Below the pieces are notes generated by a model, which saw only the letters and a program-made list of their open reading frames with translations, made no database searches and was not told the origin of the DNA. 64,000 nucleotides of DNA from Streptomyces sp. Ag109_O5-10 (GTDB taxonomy: Bacteria; Actinomycetota; Actinomycetes; Streptomycetales; Streptomycetaceae): the NCBI RefSeq assembly GCF_900105755.1, contig NZ_FNTQ01000001.1, positions 1 to 64,000 on the forward strand. The letters run 5' to 3'. A program made the translations under genes and the position numbers. Shown in pieces: positions 16,752 through 25,623 of this stretch (positions are counted from its first letter, which is position 1; the number at the start of each line of letters is the position of its first letter).

Positions 16752-18212
16752 GTTGGACTCAATCGGTCGTCGCAACACCAGCTACCTGAAGAGATAGTAG
16801 GTGCTCATTGAGGGCCTCGGCGGGTGTCTTCCATCCGAGAGTTTTGCGGGGTCTGTTGTTGACGGTGAAGGCGACGGCCTGGAGCTCGTCGGCGTCCCAG
16901 CGGGACAGGTCCGTGCCCTTGGGAAAATACTGGCGCAACAGGCCATTCGTATTCTCATTGGTGCCGCGCTGCCAGGGGCTGTGGGGGTCGGCGAAGTAGA
17001 CCTGCAGCCCGCTGTCGATGCGGAGTTGGGCATGCTGGGCCAGTTCCGTGCCGCGATCCCAGGTCAGTGACCTGCGCAGCTGTTCGGGCAGCGTGGTGAT
17101 CGTGGCGGTGATCGCGTCCTTCACGGCCTCGGCGCCCCGGCCGGCCAATGCGGGCCCGTTCTTGGTGCGCGGTTCGGTGCCGAAGCCTTCCATCCGGGGC
17201 AGGTGCAGCAGCATCGTGAACCTGGTGCTGCGCTCCACGAGCGTGCCGATCGCGGACCGGCCAGTGCCGATGATGAGATCGCCTTCCCAGTGGCCCGGGA
17301 CGGCCCGGTCCTCGGCCTCAGCGGGCCGCTCGCTGATCAGCACGTCGGCGGTCACATGCCCGCGGATGCTCTGCCTGGAGCGTTCCCGCGGGACGCGTAG
17401 TGACCGTCCAGTACGCAGGCAGGCGACCAGCTCTCGCTTGAGCGCCCCGCGCCCCTGGACGTAAAGAGCCTGGTAGATCGCCTCCGGGGAGATGCGCATG
17501 GACTCATCATCGGGGAAGTCCGCCTTCAGCCGCTGCGATATCTGCTCCGGGCTCCACGCTGTGGCCCAGAGGCGGTCCTGCCGCCTCGGCTTGTTCCGGC
17601 CTTTCCACGGCGCCACCTGCGGACCCGCAATGGTCCTCCCGCCCACGGCATGGACGAGGGTTCCGGCCAGCCGGTCCTGGACGTAGTCGTGCAGGCGCTG
17701 GTTGGCCACCAGCTTCGCGGTCTTCGGCCGCTGCGCACGCCGCTCGGCATGCCACTGCGCCAGCGAGGCCCGGTACTCCAGGTGGTAGGTCCGAGTCGAG
17801 GCGTTGCGCCGCAGCTCCCGCGAGATCGTCGAGGGCGAACGCCCCAGACGCCGCGCGATCGCACGGACGCCGACGTCTCGTGCACGTAGCAGAGCGATCT
17901 CCTCCCGCTCGGCGAACGACAGGTATCGGCCCGAGACTGTCGGGGCAAGACACGGATTCACCCCGCCAGCATGCCGAAACCACCGTGATCCCACTGCCGG
18001 GGAGACCTCGATCGCGGCCGCCGCGTCCACCGAGCTCAACCCCCGCGCGATCGCCTGCCAGAACCTGACCCGGTCCTCACGCCAGGCGACACTCGGACGA
18101 CCCGGCGAAGGCATCTGCCCGCGATACTCCCGCGCCGCCCGCTGCCGATTCCCCACACCCATTCGCAAACCTCCAGCTCACAGAGGTGTTGCGACGACCA
18201 GTTGAATCCGCC
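16752..18212 (-). mobile_element. IS30-family insertion sequence inside IS3 orfB
   Basis: The element is 1,461 bp. Its ends form a 28-bp imperfect inverted repeat that includes the perfect 15-mer GGTCGTCGCAACACC (16765-16779 and its complement from 18185). A 3-bp CTG flanks each side (16749-16751 and 18213-18215), which fits the short duplications of IS30 elements. The transposase stop codon lies within the left inverted repeat. Confidence 0.87.
16759..18162 (-). CDS. IS30-family transposase
   Basis: The product is 467 aa from ATG 18162, with GGAGG 7 nt upstream; a TTG two codons earlier is possible. It has an N-terminal HTH, then the IS30 HTH_38 block (YLSFAEREEIALLRARDVGV, SPSTISRELRRN) and a DDE core: PGHWEGDLIIG (first Asp), LTWDRGTELAQHAQLR (second Asp), and PWQRGTNENTNGLLRQYFPK (catalytic Glu). 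Length is usual for actinomycete IS30 members with the extra N-terminal domain. It appears intact. Confidence 0.93.
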   Translation of the reverse strand: MGVGNRQRAAREYRGQMPSPGRPSVAWREDRVRFWQAIARGLSSVDAAAAIEVSPAVGSRWFRHAGGVNPCLAPTVSGRYLSFAEREEIALLRARDVGVRAIARRLGRSPSTISRELRRNASTRTYHLEYRASLAQWHAERRAQRPKTAKLVANQRLHDYVQDRLAGTLVHAVGGRTIAGPQVAPWKGRNKPRRQDRLWATAWSPEQISQRLKADFPDDESMRISPEAIYQALYVQGRGALKRELVACLRTGRSLRVPRERSRQSIRGHVTADVLISERPAEAEDRAVPGHWEGDLIIGTGRSAIGTLVERSTRFTMLLHLPRMEGFGTEPRTKNGPALAGRGAEAVKDAITATITTLPEQLRRSLTWDRGTELAQHAQLRIDSGLQVYFADPHSPWQRGTNENTNGLLRQYFPKGTDLSRWDADELQAVAFTVNNRPRKTLGWKTPAEALNEHLLSLQVAGVATTD

Positions 18213-18811
18213 CTGGGCTCCGTGGTCGGTGTGTATGACCGCTCCAGCGAGGTTGCCGCGGGTGTGTTCGGCGGCGGCCAGGGCGTCGGTGACGAGGCCG
18301 GTGCGCATGTGGTCTGCGATGGCCCAGCCGGCCAGGCGACGTGAGGCGAGGTCGATGACGGTGGCCAGATACAGGAACTTCCCGCCGTCCAGCGGGAGAT
18401 AGGTGATGTCGCCGACGTACTTCGTGTTCGGCTCGCTCGCGGTGAAGTCGCGGCCGATCAGGTCCGGGGCCTTCGCCGCGGCCGGGTCGGCGATCGTGGT
18501 GCGGTGCCTGCGCCGCAGCCGCAGTCCTGCCAGGCCGATGCCGCGCATTACCCGAGCGATGCGCTTGTGGTTGACTCGCTCGCCGCGGTCGCGGAGTTCG
18601 GCGGTGATCCTGGGAACGCCGTAGGTGCCGCCCGATTCGTGGTGCACGGCTCGTATCCGGGTGGCGAGGTGGGCGTCGGCCGCCTGCCGGGCGGCCCGGT
18701 CAGCGGCCGTCCGGCGCCAGTAGTAGAAGCTGGAGCGGGCGATGCCGAGGATGGTGCACAGCCGCTTCACGCCGTAGCGGCGGTGGTGGTCGGCAACGAA
18801 CTGGAAGCGGT

Positions 18812-19111
18812 TCACCAGCGCGTCTCCCCGGCGAAATACTTCGCCGCCTTGCGCAGGATCTCGCGTTCTTCCTCCAGCTCGCGGACCTTCTGGCGCAGAG
18901 CGGCGTTCTCCGCCTCCAGCGGAGTGGGCGGCTCGGCGGGTACCTCTGCCCGGCGTCCCCGCGGCCGGCTCGCGCCGGCTGCCCGCACCCAGTTCCGCAA
19001 GGTCTCGGGGTTGATCCCCAGATCGGCGGCAACCTGCCGGATCGTCGCCTGGGGCCGCGACTGGTACAGCGCGACCGCGTCCGCCTTGAACTGCGGCGGA
19101 TAGTTCTTCAT
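18812..19111 (-). CDS. IS3-family orfA transposase subunit
   Basis: The 99-aa product begins MKNYPPQFKADAVALYQSRP and contains the IS3 helix-turn-helix (ATIRQVAADLGINPETLRNW) and a C-terminal leucine-zipper-like coil (ENAALRQKVRELEEEREILR). orfB starts at an overlapping GTG in another frame, so the fused OrfAB would need the usual frameshift. orfA itself is intact although its partner is split. Confidence 0.88.
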   Translation of the reverse strand: MKNYPPQFKADAVALYQSRPQATIRQVAADLGINPETLRNWVRAAGASRPRGRRAEVPAEPPTPLEAENAALRQKVRELEEEREILRKAAKYFAGETRW

Positions 19112-19249
19112 GACCACGAGATGTCCGTCCTCAGATCCTCAGGATCCAGTGTCTCGTGTGTCCAAGATCAGGGGGCAAGGCCCGACCACCTAACTTGAAT
19201 GGGTGATGTCGGGCTGGACGGCCGCACTTGGCTCCTGCTGAGACCCGAG

Positions 19250-19717
19250 TCAGATGTGGGCTCTGATCTGCTTCACGGGGTGCCCGAGTGTGTCGCCGAT
19301 AGTGGCCAGTTCCTCGTCGCCGAACCAGTCACGTTCGGGGTTCCAGATGGCGATCTCGAAGCGGGCGAAGCCGCACGGCCAGTCGTAGTCCAACACGGCA
19401 AGCGACGTGGTGGCGCCGCAGCAGGGCACTTCCACGGCCAAGGTGGCGAAGCCGTCCCCGCAGTGGCTTTCCAGCAGGCCGGCGTACCACTCGGTGTCGA
19501 TCGAGGCGCCGCAGTGCGGGCAGATGATCCGTTGCAGGTTGCCGCCGCAGTCGACGGGGGTGAGGGTGTCGTGCCAGGTGACGTCGATCTCGACTTCCAC
19601 GCCGTCACGCAGGCCGGGAGCCAGGTCCGCGGCGAGCGAGGCAGTCCGCTCGGCCGCCGCCCGGTCGGGCTGCCACTGGGGACCGGTCGGAATGATCGAC
19701 AGGACGTCGTCGCTCAC
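19250..19717 (-). CDS. zinc-ribbon-like hypothetical protein
   Basis: The product is 155 aa starting MSDDVLSIIPTGPQWQPDRA. It has a CPHCGASID zinc-ribbon half, a CCGATTSL segment and a single downstream Cys (DYDWPCGFARFEI), followed by IWNPERDWFGDEELATIGD. The same outline occurs in Streptomyces hypothetical proteins whose function I do not know. The Cys pairs suggest metal binding, and there is no signal peptide. It stands alone between the IS stack and a broken HNH gene. Confidence 0.75.
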   Translation of the reverse strand: MSDDVLSIIPTGPQWQPDRAAAERTASLAADLAPGLRDGVEVEIDVTWHDTLTPVDCGGNLQRIICPHCGASIDTEWYAGLLESHCGDGFATLAVEVPCCGATTSLAVLDYDWPCGFARFEIAIWNPERDWFGDEELATIGDTLGHPVKQIRAHI

Positions 19718-19807
19718 GGGTCACTCAATTCGTCGGGCACACGTGTTCGGCCAGGTGCCGCGATCGTAGGGCCACGAGCCGGCTGACGTTCGCTGGATTC
19801 GTTACTC

Positions 19808-20307
19808 GTGGGTGGCAAGGCCAGTGCCGGCGAGGCAGCCCTCGACTATGTCCGGCCGGCCGAGGTCCTCCCGGAGGAAGCCGTCACCGCCCCCGAGGTC
19901 GGCCCGAAGTGCGCCCTGGCCGACGGCAGCCGGTACTCGCCGTACGACGACCGCCACCTCCACAGCGCGAGCAAGCCGGACGCCGACCACCTGGTCCCGC
20001 TCGCCGAGGCCAGGGACTCCGGCGCCTCCGCCTGGGCAGCCAAGGAAACGCGAGGCCTACGCCAACGACCTCGACGACCCCCCGCGCGCTGATCGCGGTC
20101 TCCGCAGCCTCCAACCGGTCCAAGGCCGACAAGGACCCCACCGGGTGGCCGCCCCCGTACGCCCCCTACCGGTGCGAGTACGTCACCAACTGGGTCGCCG
20201 ACAAGACCCGTTACCAGCTGAGCGTCGACCCCGCCGAGCACAACGCGCTCGCCGAGCGCCTCGCCGCCTGCCCCGACCAGCCCGTCACCGTCGCCTACGC
20301 CCACTGA
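19808..20307 (+). pseudogene. HNH endonuclease (DUF1524 type), frameshifted and 5'-truncated
   Basis: Three consecutive frames together give a recognisable HNH nuclease domain: frame 1 CALADGSRYSPYDD and DADHLVPLAEARDSGASAWA; frame 2 REAYANDLDDPP; frame 3 ALIAVSAASNRSKADKDPTG, then YRCEYVTNWVADKTRY. The DHLVPLAEA and SNRSKADKDP blocks are the DUF1524/GmrSD-type HNH signature. Two shifts of one base each (near 20047 and 20085) break the gene, and the usual secreted N-terminus is absent. Sequencing error could explain the shifts but not the missing 5' end. Confidence 0.82.
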
Positions 20308-20602
20308 AACGGCGGTCCGGCCCGTCACCGAGGTCCGTCCGAACGGGCGGCGCGGACCGATCGGCACGTCCTTACCGATTCCACATTTAGGAAAGATTTA
20401 TCCGCATAGTGGAAGTCATCGGGCTTCTCCGTTGTTGGACCTACCGGAGCCCTTCAGCGGCGACAGGAGAACAGTCCACAAGCTGTCGATCACCTCACCG
20501 ACGGCGGACATGACGACACGACAGGCAGGACGACGACGTGAACCGACCGCCCGCCTGCCCTCACCGATCATCCTTCTGTGTACGAGGCCAAAGGAAACCA
20601 CG

Positions 20603-20881
20603 ATGCCTTCGCAGGTCTACCAGGTCAGCGTTCCTGCGCGGCTCAGCAACGGCCGCCAGGGAGTGCATGTATTCACCGGCCACGCCGACTGTCCCGCCGA
20701 CGCGGTCCACGCCGCCCACAAGGCGTACGACGCGGCAGCCACCGCCCGACAGGCCGGGCCTCCCCGGAGAACCCGCCGACCGAGCGGCTGGACGGCCACC
20801 GGAATCCGTCCCGACTGGCAACTCGACTGGTCCGACGCGACGGCCTGCCTCTGGAAGCACTCCAAGCACGGAGAGCACTGA
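20603..20881 (+). CDS. small hypothetical protein
   Basis: The 92-aa product starts MPSQVYQVSVPARLSNGRQG, with AAAGGAAA upstream of ATG 20603. The N-terminal half looks like a small beta-alpha unit (HVFTGHADCPADAVHAAHKA), and the C-terminus has several Trp residues (WTATGIRPDWQLDWSDATACL). No family was recognised. The 295 bp before it (20308-20602) carry no gene. Confidence 0.6.
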   Translation: MPSQVYQVSVPARLSNGRQGVHVFTGHADCPADAVHAAHKAYDAAATARQAGPPRRTRRPSGWTATGIRPDWQLDWSDATACLWKHSKHGEH

Positions 20882-20952
20882 ACGAATCAGCCCGACACCT
20901 CGAGACCTGCCGGCCGCGACCGCCCAGCACAACGCACTCGCCGAGCACTCGG

Positions 20953-21055
20953 GTCTGGAGCCGGTCCCGGTCGTCCGGAAGATCCCGCGAGTGGATCGAA
21001 CGTATTTTTGTTCTAGGTGAGCGATCACACCCTTGAGCTCGCGCGTTCGGTTTCA
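20953..21055. repeat. copy 1 of a ~100-bp repeat also found upstream of the Y-family polymerase
   Basis: The block running from GTCTGGAGCCGGTC through CGTCCGGAAGATCCCGCGAG to ATTTTTGTTCTAGG recurs at 25624-25727 with about 90% identity in the first 65 bp and weaker identity after that. Both copies contain TCGAAC and, about 45 bp later, an inverted (G)CGTTCG, resembling halves of actinobacterial LexA/SOS-type sites. Here no polymerase gene follows, so this copy may be the remains of a lost paralogue. The interval 21056-21421 after it contains no recognisable gene. Confidence 0.7.
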
Positions 21056-21421
21056 GCTTTTCCTTCTGCCGTAGCGGCCGTGGGGGCTTTGTGGAGGATG
21101 TCCGCTGCTGCCCACACGCGACCCACGGTGGTGTGGCCGTGCCGGTTTCAGCGGACGACCGGACTGCGATCTGCCATGACCGGCATTATCGACCGTCCCA
21201 CCGACACCCTGTCGGCCGTGGTGGCACATCACCATGCACAGCAGCCTTCAGCAACACCGAGCGTCACCACTCCACAAATGTTGGACCAGAGCCCGAGGCC
21301 GTGAACAAGGCCGTCGGCGAGGCACCTGAGCTGCACCATGGCTCTGACACCGTCGAGCCGACAGGTCGAGCTGCCAGTTCTTGGTGACCGCTCCCGGCCG
21401 GCCGCCCGGTCTCTGGCGCGA

Positions 21422-22402
21422 TCACCCGTCCGCGTCCTCCTCCCGGAACCGCAGGACGAGGCGGCCGCGAACGCCCCCGGCCTCGAGGAGGCGATGGGCG
21501 TCGGAAGCCTGTTCCGGAGGAAAGGTCCCGGCGACCCGCAAGGTGAGGACGCCGTCCTCCGCCTGGGCGCGCAGGCGGTCGAGCCGGACGTGGTCGCCGA
21601 GAGAGTCGGGGACGTTGACCGGGTGCAGGCGGACGGAACGGCGGCCGAGTTCGCCGGGCGGCATGGCTTTGGCGCCTTCGCCGAGCAGTACGGCGATCCC
21701 TCCGCCGGGCCGGACCGCGGGTGCGAGGGTGGCCGAGCCGAGGACGGCTGCGTCCAGGAGGCCGTGCACGCCGCCGGGGGCCTCCCGCAGGATGTGGTCG
21801 GTGACGGCATCGCCGCGGGGTATCACGGTGTCGGCGCCGAGCGCGTGCACGAGCTCCCGGTCGGCGGGTGAGGCGTCGGCGATGACGGTGAGGCCGTCGG
21901 CCTTGGCAAGCTGGACGGCGTATCCACCGACGACGCCGGCCGCGCCGATGACGGCGAGGGTCTGTCCCGGGGTCAGGGCGAGCAGGTCGAGGGCCTGCCT
22001 GGCGGTGAGGCCGTTCATGGGGAGGGTCGCGGCCTGGGCGTATGTGACGCCGGCCGGTGCACGGACGACCCAGCTGGCGGGGAGGACCACGTATTCGGCG
22101 TAGCCGCCGGCGTGTTCCATGAGCGGCATGGTCATGACCGTCACCCGGTCACCGACGCGCAGGCCGGTCACCGACTCTGGACCGATCTCGTCCAGTACGC
22201 CGGCCGTCTCCATGCCGGGGATGTAAGGCGGTCCCGGCGCCAGGTGGGCGACCGCTCCGTTGCGCAGGTAGCGGTCCCCCGGGTTGACGGTCGCGGCGTG
22301 GACCCGAATGCGGACCTGGCCGGGACCGGCGTGCGGCTCGGGAATCTCGAAGATCTCCAAGGCTTCCGGTCCTCCGAAGCGGGACACTCCGACGGCTTTC
22401 AT
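21422..22402 (-). CDS. zinc-independent quinone oxidoreductase (MDR family)
   Basis: The product is 326 aa starting MKAVGVSRFGGPEALEIFEI, the usual start of quinone-oxidoreductase-like medium-chain reductases. The GroES-like domain includes HAATVNPGDRYLRNG and PYIPGMETAGVLDEIG. The Rossmann NADPH motif is VIGAAGVVGGYAVQLAKADG. The structural and catalytic zinc ligands of alcohol dehydrogenases are absent. It lies 48 bp after the secreted SnoaL-like gene on the same strand and is probably co-transcribed with it. Likely role: NADPH-dependent reduction of quinones or enones. Confidence 0.9.
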   Translation of the reverse strand: MKAVGVSRFGGPEALEIFEIPEPHAGPGQVRIRVHAATVNPGDRYLRNGAVAHLAPGPPYIPGMETAGVLDEIGPESVTGLRVGDRVTVMTMPLMEHAGGYAEYVVLPASWVVRAPAGVTYAQAATLPMNGLTARQALDLLALTPGQTLAVIGAAGVVGGYAVQLAKADGLTVIADASPADRELVHALGADTVIPRGDAVTDHILREAPGGVHGLLDAAVLGSATLAPAVRPGGGIAVLLGEGAKAMPPGELGRRSVRLHPVNVPDSLGDHVRLDRLRAQAEDGVLTLRVAGTFPPEQASDAHRLLEAGGVRGRLVLRFREEDADG

Positions 22403-22450
22403 GGTTCTCCTTCCCGGGGTGCGGCAGCGCCCCAGAGGTCTGGCAGCGGG

Positions 22451-23053
22451 TCAGTCGGTCTTCTGCGGGGCCTGGTAGGGGCCCGTGTCGGGGAGGGTGT
22501 CCATGCGGTACCGCTCCAGCACCGATCCAGTGATGTACCAACGTCCGTCGATGCGCTGGTAGGTGTCGTGGTACTGGCCGTAGCCGTGGAACCCGCCGCC
22601 TGCCTTCAGGTTGACGTAGTCCTCCATGACCCAGGTGCCGGTTGCCGTGTCCCCCTTGACCGTGATGTTCGGAAGGAGGCCCTGGTGTGCGGTGGGGGCG
22701 TCGGCGATCAGGGTCTTGGTGGCCTTGACCAGTTCCGCCGGGCTGTTGAATTCCTGGCCGGTGTTGATGTGCGCGTCGGGCGTGAACAGCGCCTGGAGAT
22801 CGGCCCACTGCTTGGTGTCGATGTCCTGGAAGTAGCGGGCCTTCAGCTTCTCGATGTCCTGGATGTCCGCGAGGGTGCGGACGGTCGAGGCGGTGGAAGC
22901 GCTGCTGGCCTTGTCGTCGTGCGAGTGGTGCGAACTGGCCGTCGCGGTACCGGTCGCCACTCCTCCGGCCAGGAGAAGGGCGGCGGCCGTCACCATGCCC
23001 GCCCGCTTGGAGAACCGTCGGCCGGAGGGAGTCTTGCTGCGGTCGGAAGTCAT
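22451..23053 (-). CDS. secreted SnoaL/NTF2-like protein
   Basis: The product is 200 aa from ATG 23053, with AAAGGGAC upstream. A signal peptide is clear: basic n-region (SGRRFSKRAG), hydrophobic core (MVTAAALLLAGGVATG) and an ATA-S type cleavage site near residue 40. The remainder is an NTF2/SnoaL-like fold: IEKLKARYFQDIDTKQWADL, LFTPDAHINTG, then YHDTYQRIDGRWYITGSVLE. Such domains act as cyclases, isomerases or ligand-binding proteins; this export version is of unknown substrate. It is probably the first gene of the pair with the oxidoreductase at 21422. Confidence 0.85.
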   Translation of the reverse strand: MTSDRSKTPSGRRFSKRAGMVTAAALLLAGGVATGTATASSHHSHDDKASSASTASTVRTLADIQDIEKLKARYFQDIDTKQWADLQALFTPDAHINTGQEFNSPAELVKATKTLIADAPTAHQGLLPNITVKGDTATGTWVMEDYVNLKAGGGFHGYGQYHDTYQRIDGRWYITGSVLERYRMDTLPDTGPYQAPQKTD

Positions 23054-23439
23054 TGCTGTCCCTTTCTGGTGCGGCTTGCAAGTGCCGCGTTCGGGTAGCG
23101 CCCGTTCGGCGGCCCCCAAGGTCAATGCGATGTAGAGGTCCCGGCGTTCGCCGCTGACTCCGTCCCTGGACAGGGGGCCAGGTCGGCAGGTTCACAACGT
23201 GCCCGGTTGAACAGACTCTACAGATACTGGAACGTTCGGTCAACTTAAATGGAGTGGCGATCACCGATCGGCCGTCACACGTCACCGCGACAGCGACGAC
23301 GCCCTCACCAGCGGAATGGCGCGTCCTTCGACACAGAAGTGGGCCTCGACGCAGACCGGGACATCGGACCGCATCCTCATTTTCTGGGACTCTCATTCCA
23401 TAACTTCCGACGTTCCGGAGAGCGCCGATCTTCACGGCG

Positions 23440-23860
23440 TCGCGCAGGTGATGGTCTTCCTGGACGCGGCGATCATGAACATCGCCCTGCCGTCCGCGCC
23501 CTACGACCTGGGCTTCTCTGACGGCGGCCGGCAGAGGGTCATCACCGCCTACGGCCTCGCCCACGGCCTCGCCCTCGGCAACCTGCTCGTCCTCGGCGGA
23601 CAACCGGCGGACCTGCGGGGCACAAGAAGATCTCCGTCGTCGGCCTTGTCGGGTCCGCGGCGGCCTCGGCCGCCAGCGGGCTGTCGCCCAACCTCCCCAC
23701 GCTGCTGACGGCACACGCGCTCCGGGGCGTTTTCGGCGCGCTGCTCGCCCCGCCGCACTCGCGCTGATCTCACTGGGATTCACCGACGCGAAGGAACGGG
23801 CCAAGGCGCTCGGCATCTGCGGAGCCATCGCCACGGTGGCTATGACGACTTCTTTGGGAG
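23440..23860 (+). pseudogene. DHA2-type MFS drug transporter, N-terminal remnant
   Basis: Pieces in three frames reconstruct the start of an EmrB/QacA-type exporter: MVFLDAAIMNIALPSAPYDL, NLLVLGGQPADL, then after a shift near 23618 KKISVVGLVGSAAASAASGL and PNLPTLLTAHALRGVFGALL, then after another near 23755 ALISLGFTDAKERAKALGI. The match stops near 23860 and the remaining helices are missing. The 23054-23439 region upstream contains no intact gene. A distant trace at 24536-24680 might be its C-terminus, but that is weak. Confidence 0.78.
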
Positions 23861-23979
23861 TCGTTTGTCGAGGAGTTCGGGAGGCGTGTGACCCGGGCTG
23901 CAGTGATCGACATTCGACAAGTTTTGATGGCGATAGCGTGTGCGATCACAGGCTGCGTGGTCTGCTTCATAATCCAGCT

Positions 23980-24432
23980 GTGGACATATCCGATGAGGGA
24001 CAGTCGCTCGATCCCGTCTGGCTTAAGATCAACAACAACGTGTGTGGTGGCCTGGCAGGAGCCCCGGGTGCATCGTGGGTGGCCGAGCGGTTCATCGGAG
24101 CCGGCTGGAGTTCCAGATCAGGCTCGTCGTGGGAGTCGTATGAGGTCGAGACCAGCTGGTGCCGCATCGAGGTCGACCCGACCGACGGGAACACGCTCCT
24201 GAACGGTGTTGTCGATCCTCAACGGTTCGAGGATCTGGCTGCGCTGCTGACCCGGTTCGGTCTGCGGTTCGGTCTTGAGCTCTATGACGATGACGGAAAA
24301 CTGCTGCGGGAGATCGAAGCTGGAACCCCGTCAGCGTCTCATGACGCGGCTCCGCGGTCTCTCAGCCGGCTGCTCGCTCCGCTTGGGCTCGGGGCGACGC
24401 GAGCCGGTAGGAGTCGGTGCCGGTCTCGATGA
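23980..24432 (+). CDS. hypothetical protein
   Basis: The 150-aa reading starts at a GTG at 23980 without a clear ribosome site. The centre looks protein-like (SLDPVWLKINNNVCGGLAGA; WCRIEVDPTDGNTLLNGVVD; RFGLRFGLELYDDDGKLLRE), while the last 30 residues are Arg-rich and may be out of frame. Just upstream in another frame is a membrane-helix-like stretch (QVLMAIACAITGCVVCFIIQ) that may belong to the original gene, so this could be a frameshifted membrane-anchored protein. No family was recognised. Confidence 0.42.
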   Translation: MDISDEGQSLDPVWLKINNNVCGGLAGAPGASWVAERFIGAGWSSRSGSSWESYEVETSWCRIEVDPTDGNTLLNGVVDPQRFEDLAALLTRFGLRFGLELYDDDGKLLREIEAGTPSASHDAAPRSLSRLLAPLGLGATRAGRSRCRSR

Positions 24433-24747
24433 TGGTGCCGTTGGCCTGCCTTCGGCTTGGGCGTCCACGGCGTCGAAACCCGCGACGCCGGCGTCGCCTC
24501 CGCCGTGACCGGCGGCCCAGCAGACCGACGGCTCCATGAGCACCGCGCTGCGCAACACCATCGCCGCCCGAGCGACGGCCGACTACCTCGCCACCCGCCA
24601 CAGCGACGGTTCCGTGGACCAGGCTGCACCGGTCGCCGCAGCCGCGTTCATCGCCTTCTTCGCGGTCAACGCAGGCAAACCCTCCACTCAGAAAGCAGTG
24701 GCGGCCGACGACCCCGCCGCGCTTGGCCTGCGCCCCGCCCACCAGAC
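24433..24747. other. interval without a confident gene
   Basis: One plus-strand reading (24536 to about 24680, STALRNTIAARATADYLATR and onwards) has protein-like composition and could be the remnant of a transporter C-terminus, but it has no ribosome site and runs into the palindrome at 24748. Nothing else is supported. Confidence 0.3.
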
Positions 24748-24802
24748 ACCGGACAGGCGTGGCACCCCGCGGCTGAGCCGCGGGGTGCCACGCCTGTCCG
24801 GT
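24748..24802. terminator. 55-bp perfect palindrome, probable bidirectional terminator
   Basis: Two 27-nt arms starting ACCGGACAGGCGTGGC are perfectly complementary around a single central G. It lies 10 bp after the stop of the minus-strand TetR gene (24813), the position expected of a terminator. The stem is far longer than usual for a Streptomyces terminator. Confidence 0.75.
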
Positions 24803-24812
24803 ACGGGCAATG

Positions 24813-25394
24813 TCAGCCGAGAGCGTCGAGGGCGACCTCGGCGACCGCGGCAAGCGCGGCCCGGTCGGGGTTGATGGCACCCAGCACCCGCAGCCCATGG
24901 AGCGTCGCGACGAGATACCGCGCGAGGTCGCGGGGGCTGCGACCAGCGGGCAGTTCGCCCTTCGACCGGGCCTCCACGATGACCTCGTACAGCGCGTCCT
25001 CGATTGAGGTGGTCGTGACGCGCACATGGGCGGCGACCCTGGGATCATGGGCGATGCGCTCCATCGCGGCACCCACGATGAGGCAGGCCCTGCGGTTGCC
25101 GTCCTCCACGATCGTGTCGACGGTGCCGAGCAGGACCTCACGGATCAGCTCGCGCGCCGGGGCACCGGCGCGCAGGACGTCGACCAGGGGCACGGCGTAC
25201 ATCTCGCGGTAGCGATCCATGGCGGCGAGATACAGCCCCTCCTTGCTGCCGAAGGCGGCATAGAGCGACCCCCGCCCCACTCCGGTGGCCGCCACCAGGT
25301 CCTGCACGGACGTGCCCTCGTAGCCCCTGGCGCGAAAGGCGTCCATCGCCGCCTCCACCGCCAAGTCGGTGTCGAACTCTCTGATCCTGGCCAT
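24813..25394 (-). CDS. TetR family transcriptional regulator
   Basis: The product is about 193 aa from ATG 25394; an ATG three codons earlier (25403) is equally possible because no strong ribosome site is visible. The N-terminal HTH is standard: FDTDLAVEAAMDAFRARGYE, then GVGRGSLYAAFGSKEGLYLA. The C-terminal domain includes NRRACLIVGAAMERIAHDPR, the Cys-containing block of the TetR_C_16-like group. No divergent target gene is adjacent, so its regulon is unknown. Confidence 0.9.
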   Translation of the reverse strand: MARIREFDTDLAVEAAMDAFRARGYEGTSVQDLVAATGVGRGSLYAAFGSKEGLYLAAMDRYREMYAVPLVDVLRAGAPARELIREVLLGTVDTIVEDGNRRACLIVGAAMERIAHDPRVAAHVRVTTTSIEDALYEVIVEARSKGELPAGRSPRDLARYLVATLHGLRVLGAINPDRAALAAVAEVALDALG

Positions 25395-25623
25395 GTTGAC
25401 CATGATATCCCAATCAGGAATGATCAGTCAATTAATACTGCGAACCGCCTACCACCGCCTCGCACATCAGGCGATCAGCCACCCACTCGGCCCCGACTGC
25501 ATCTTTATTGACTCTTCATTCCAGATAATATCCACTGGGGAACCGCGGCCAAGGAGACAGCAGCAGTCCGGTCACCGGCCGCCCCCTTACCCAGGGCACT
25601 CGCCCGCCCGGACGTCGGTGAGC

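Larger units (their letters stand above)
16452..18815 (-). pseudogene. IS3-family orfB (DDE integrase) split by IS30 insertion
   Basis: The N-terminal part runs from a GTG at 18815, overlapping the orfA stop, down to 18213. It has the HTH_21 segment (HRRYGVKRLCTILGIARSSF) and the first catalytic Asp in KYVGDITYLP. The C-terminal part (16751 down to 16452) carries ADNALAESFNATFKRE with the catalytic Glu and the RYNTRRRHSRLG end. Both halves keep intact reading frames, so the interruption is the only visible lesion and is probably recent. Confidence 0.85.
16439..19167 (-). mobile_element. IS3-family element interrupted by an IS30-family element
   Basis: Outer ends share TCTTGGACAC (16439-16448 and the complement ending at 19167). 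Inside, orfA (18812-19111) and the two halves of orfB read on the minus strand. orfB is split at codon HTDHGAQ by the IS30-type element at 16752-18212. Removing that insert and one CTG restores the frame to YTSRAFADACRQAG. The element is therefore dead unless the insert excises. The left end sits only 4 bp from the IS4 target duplication. Confidence 0.82.

Noticed and set aside
14761..19167. IS stack as a composite transposon
   Set aside because: The three elements belong to different families with separate ends and duplications; there are no matching outer copies.
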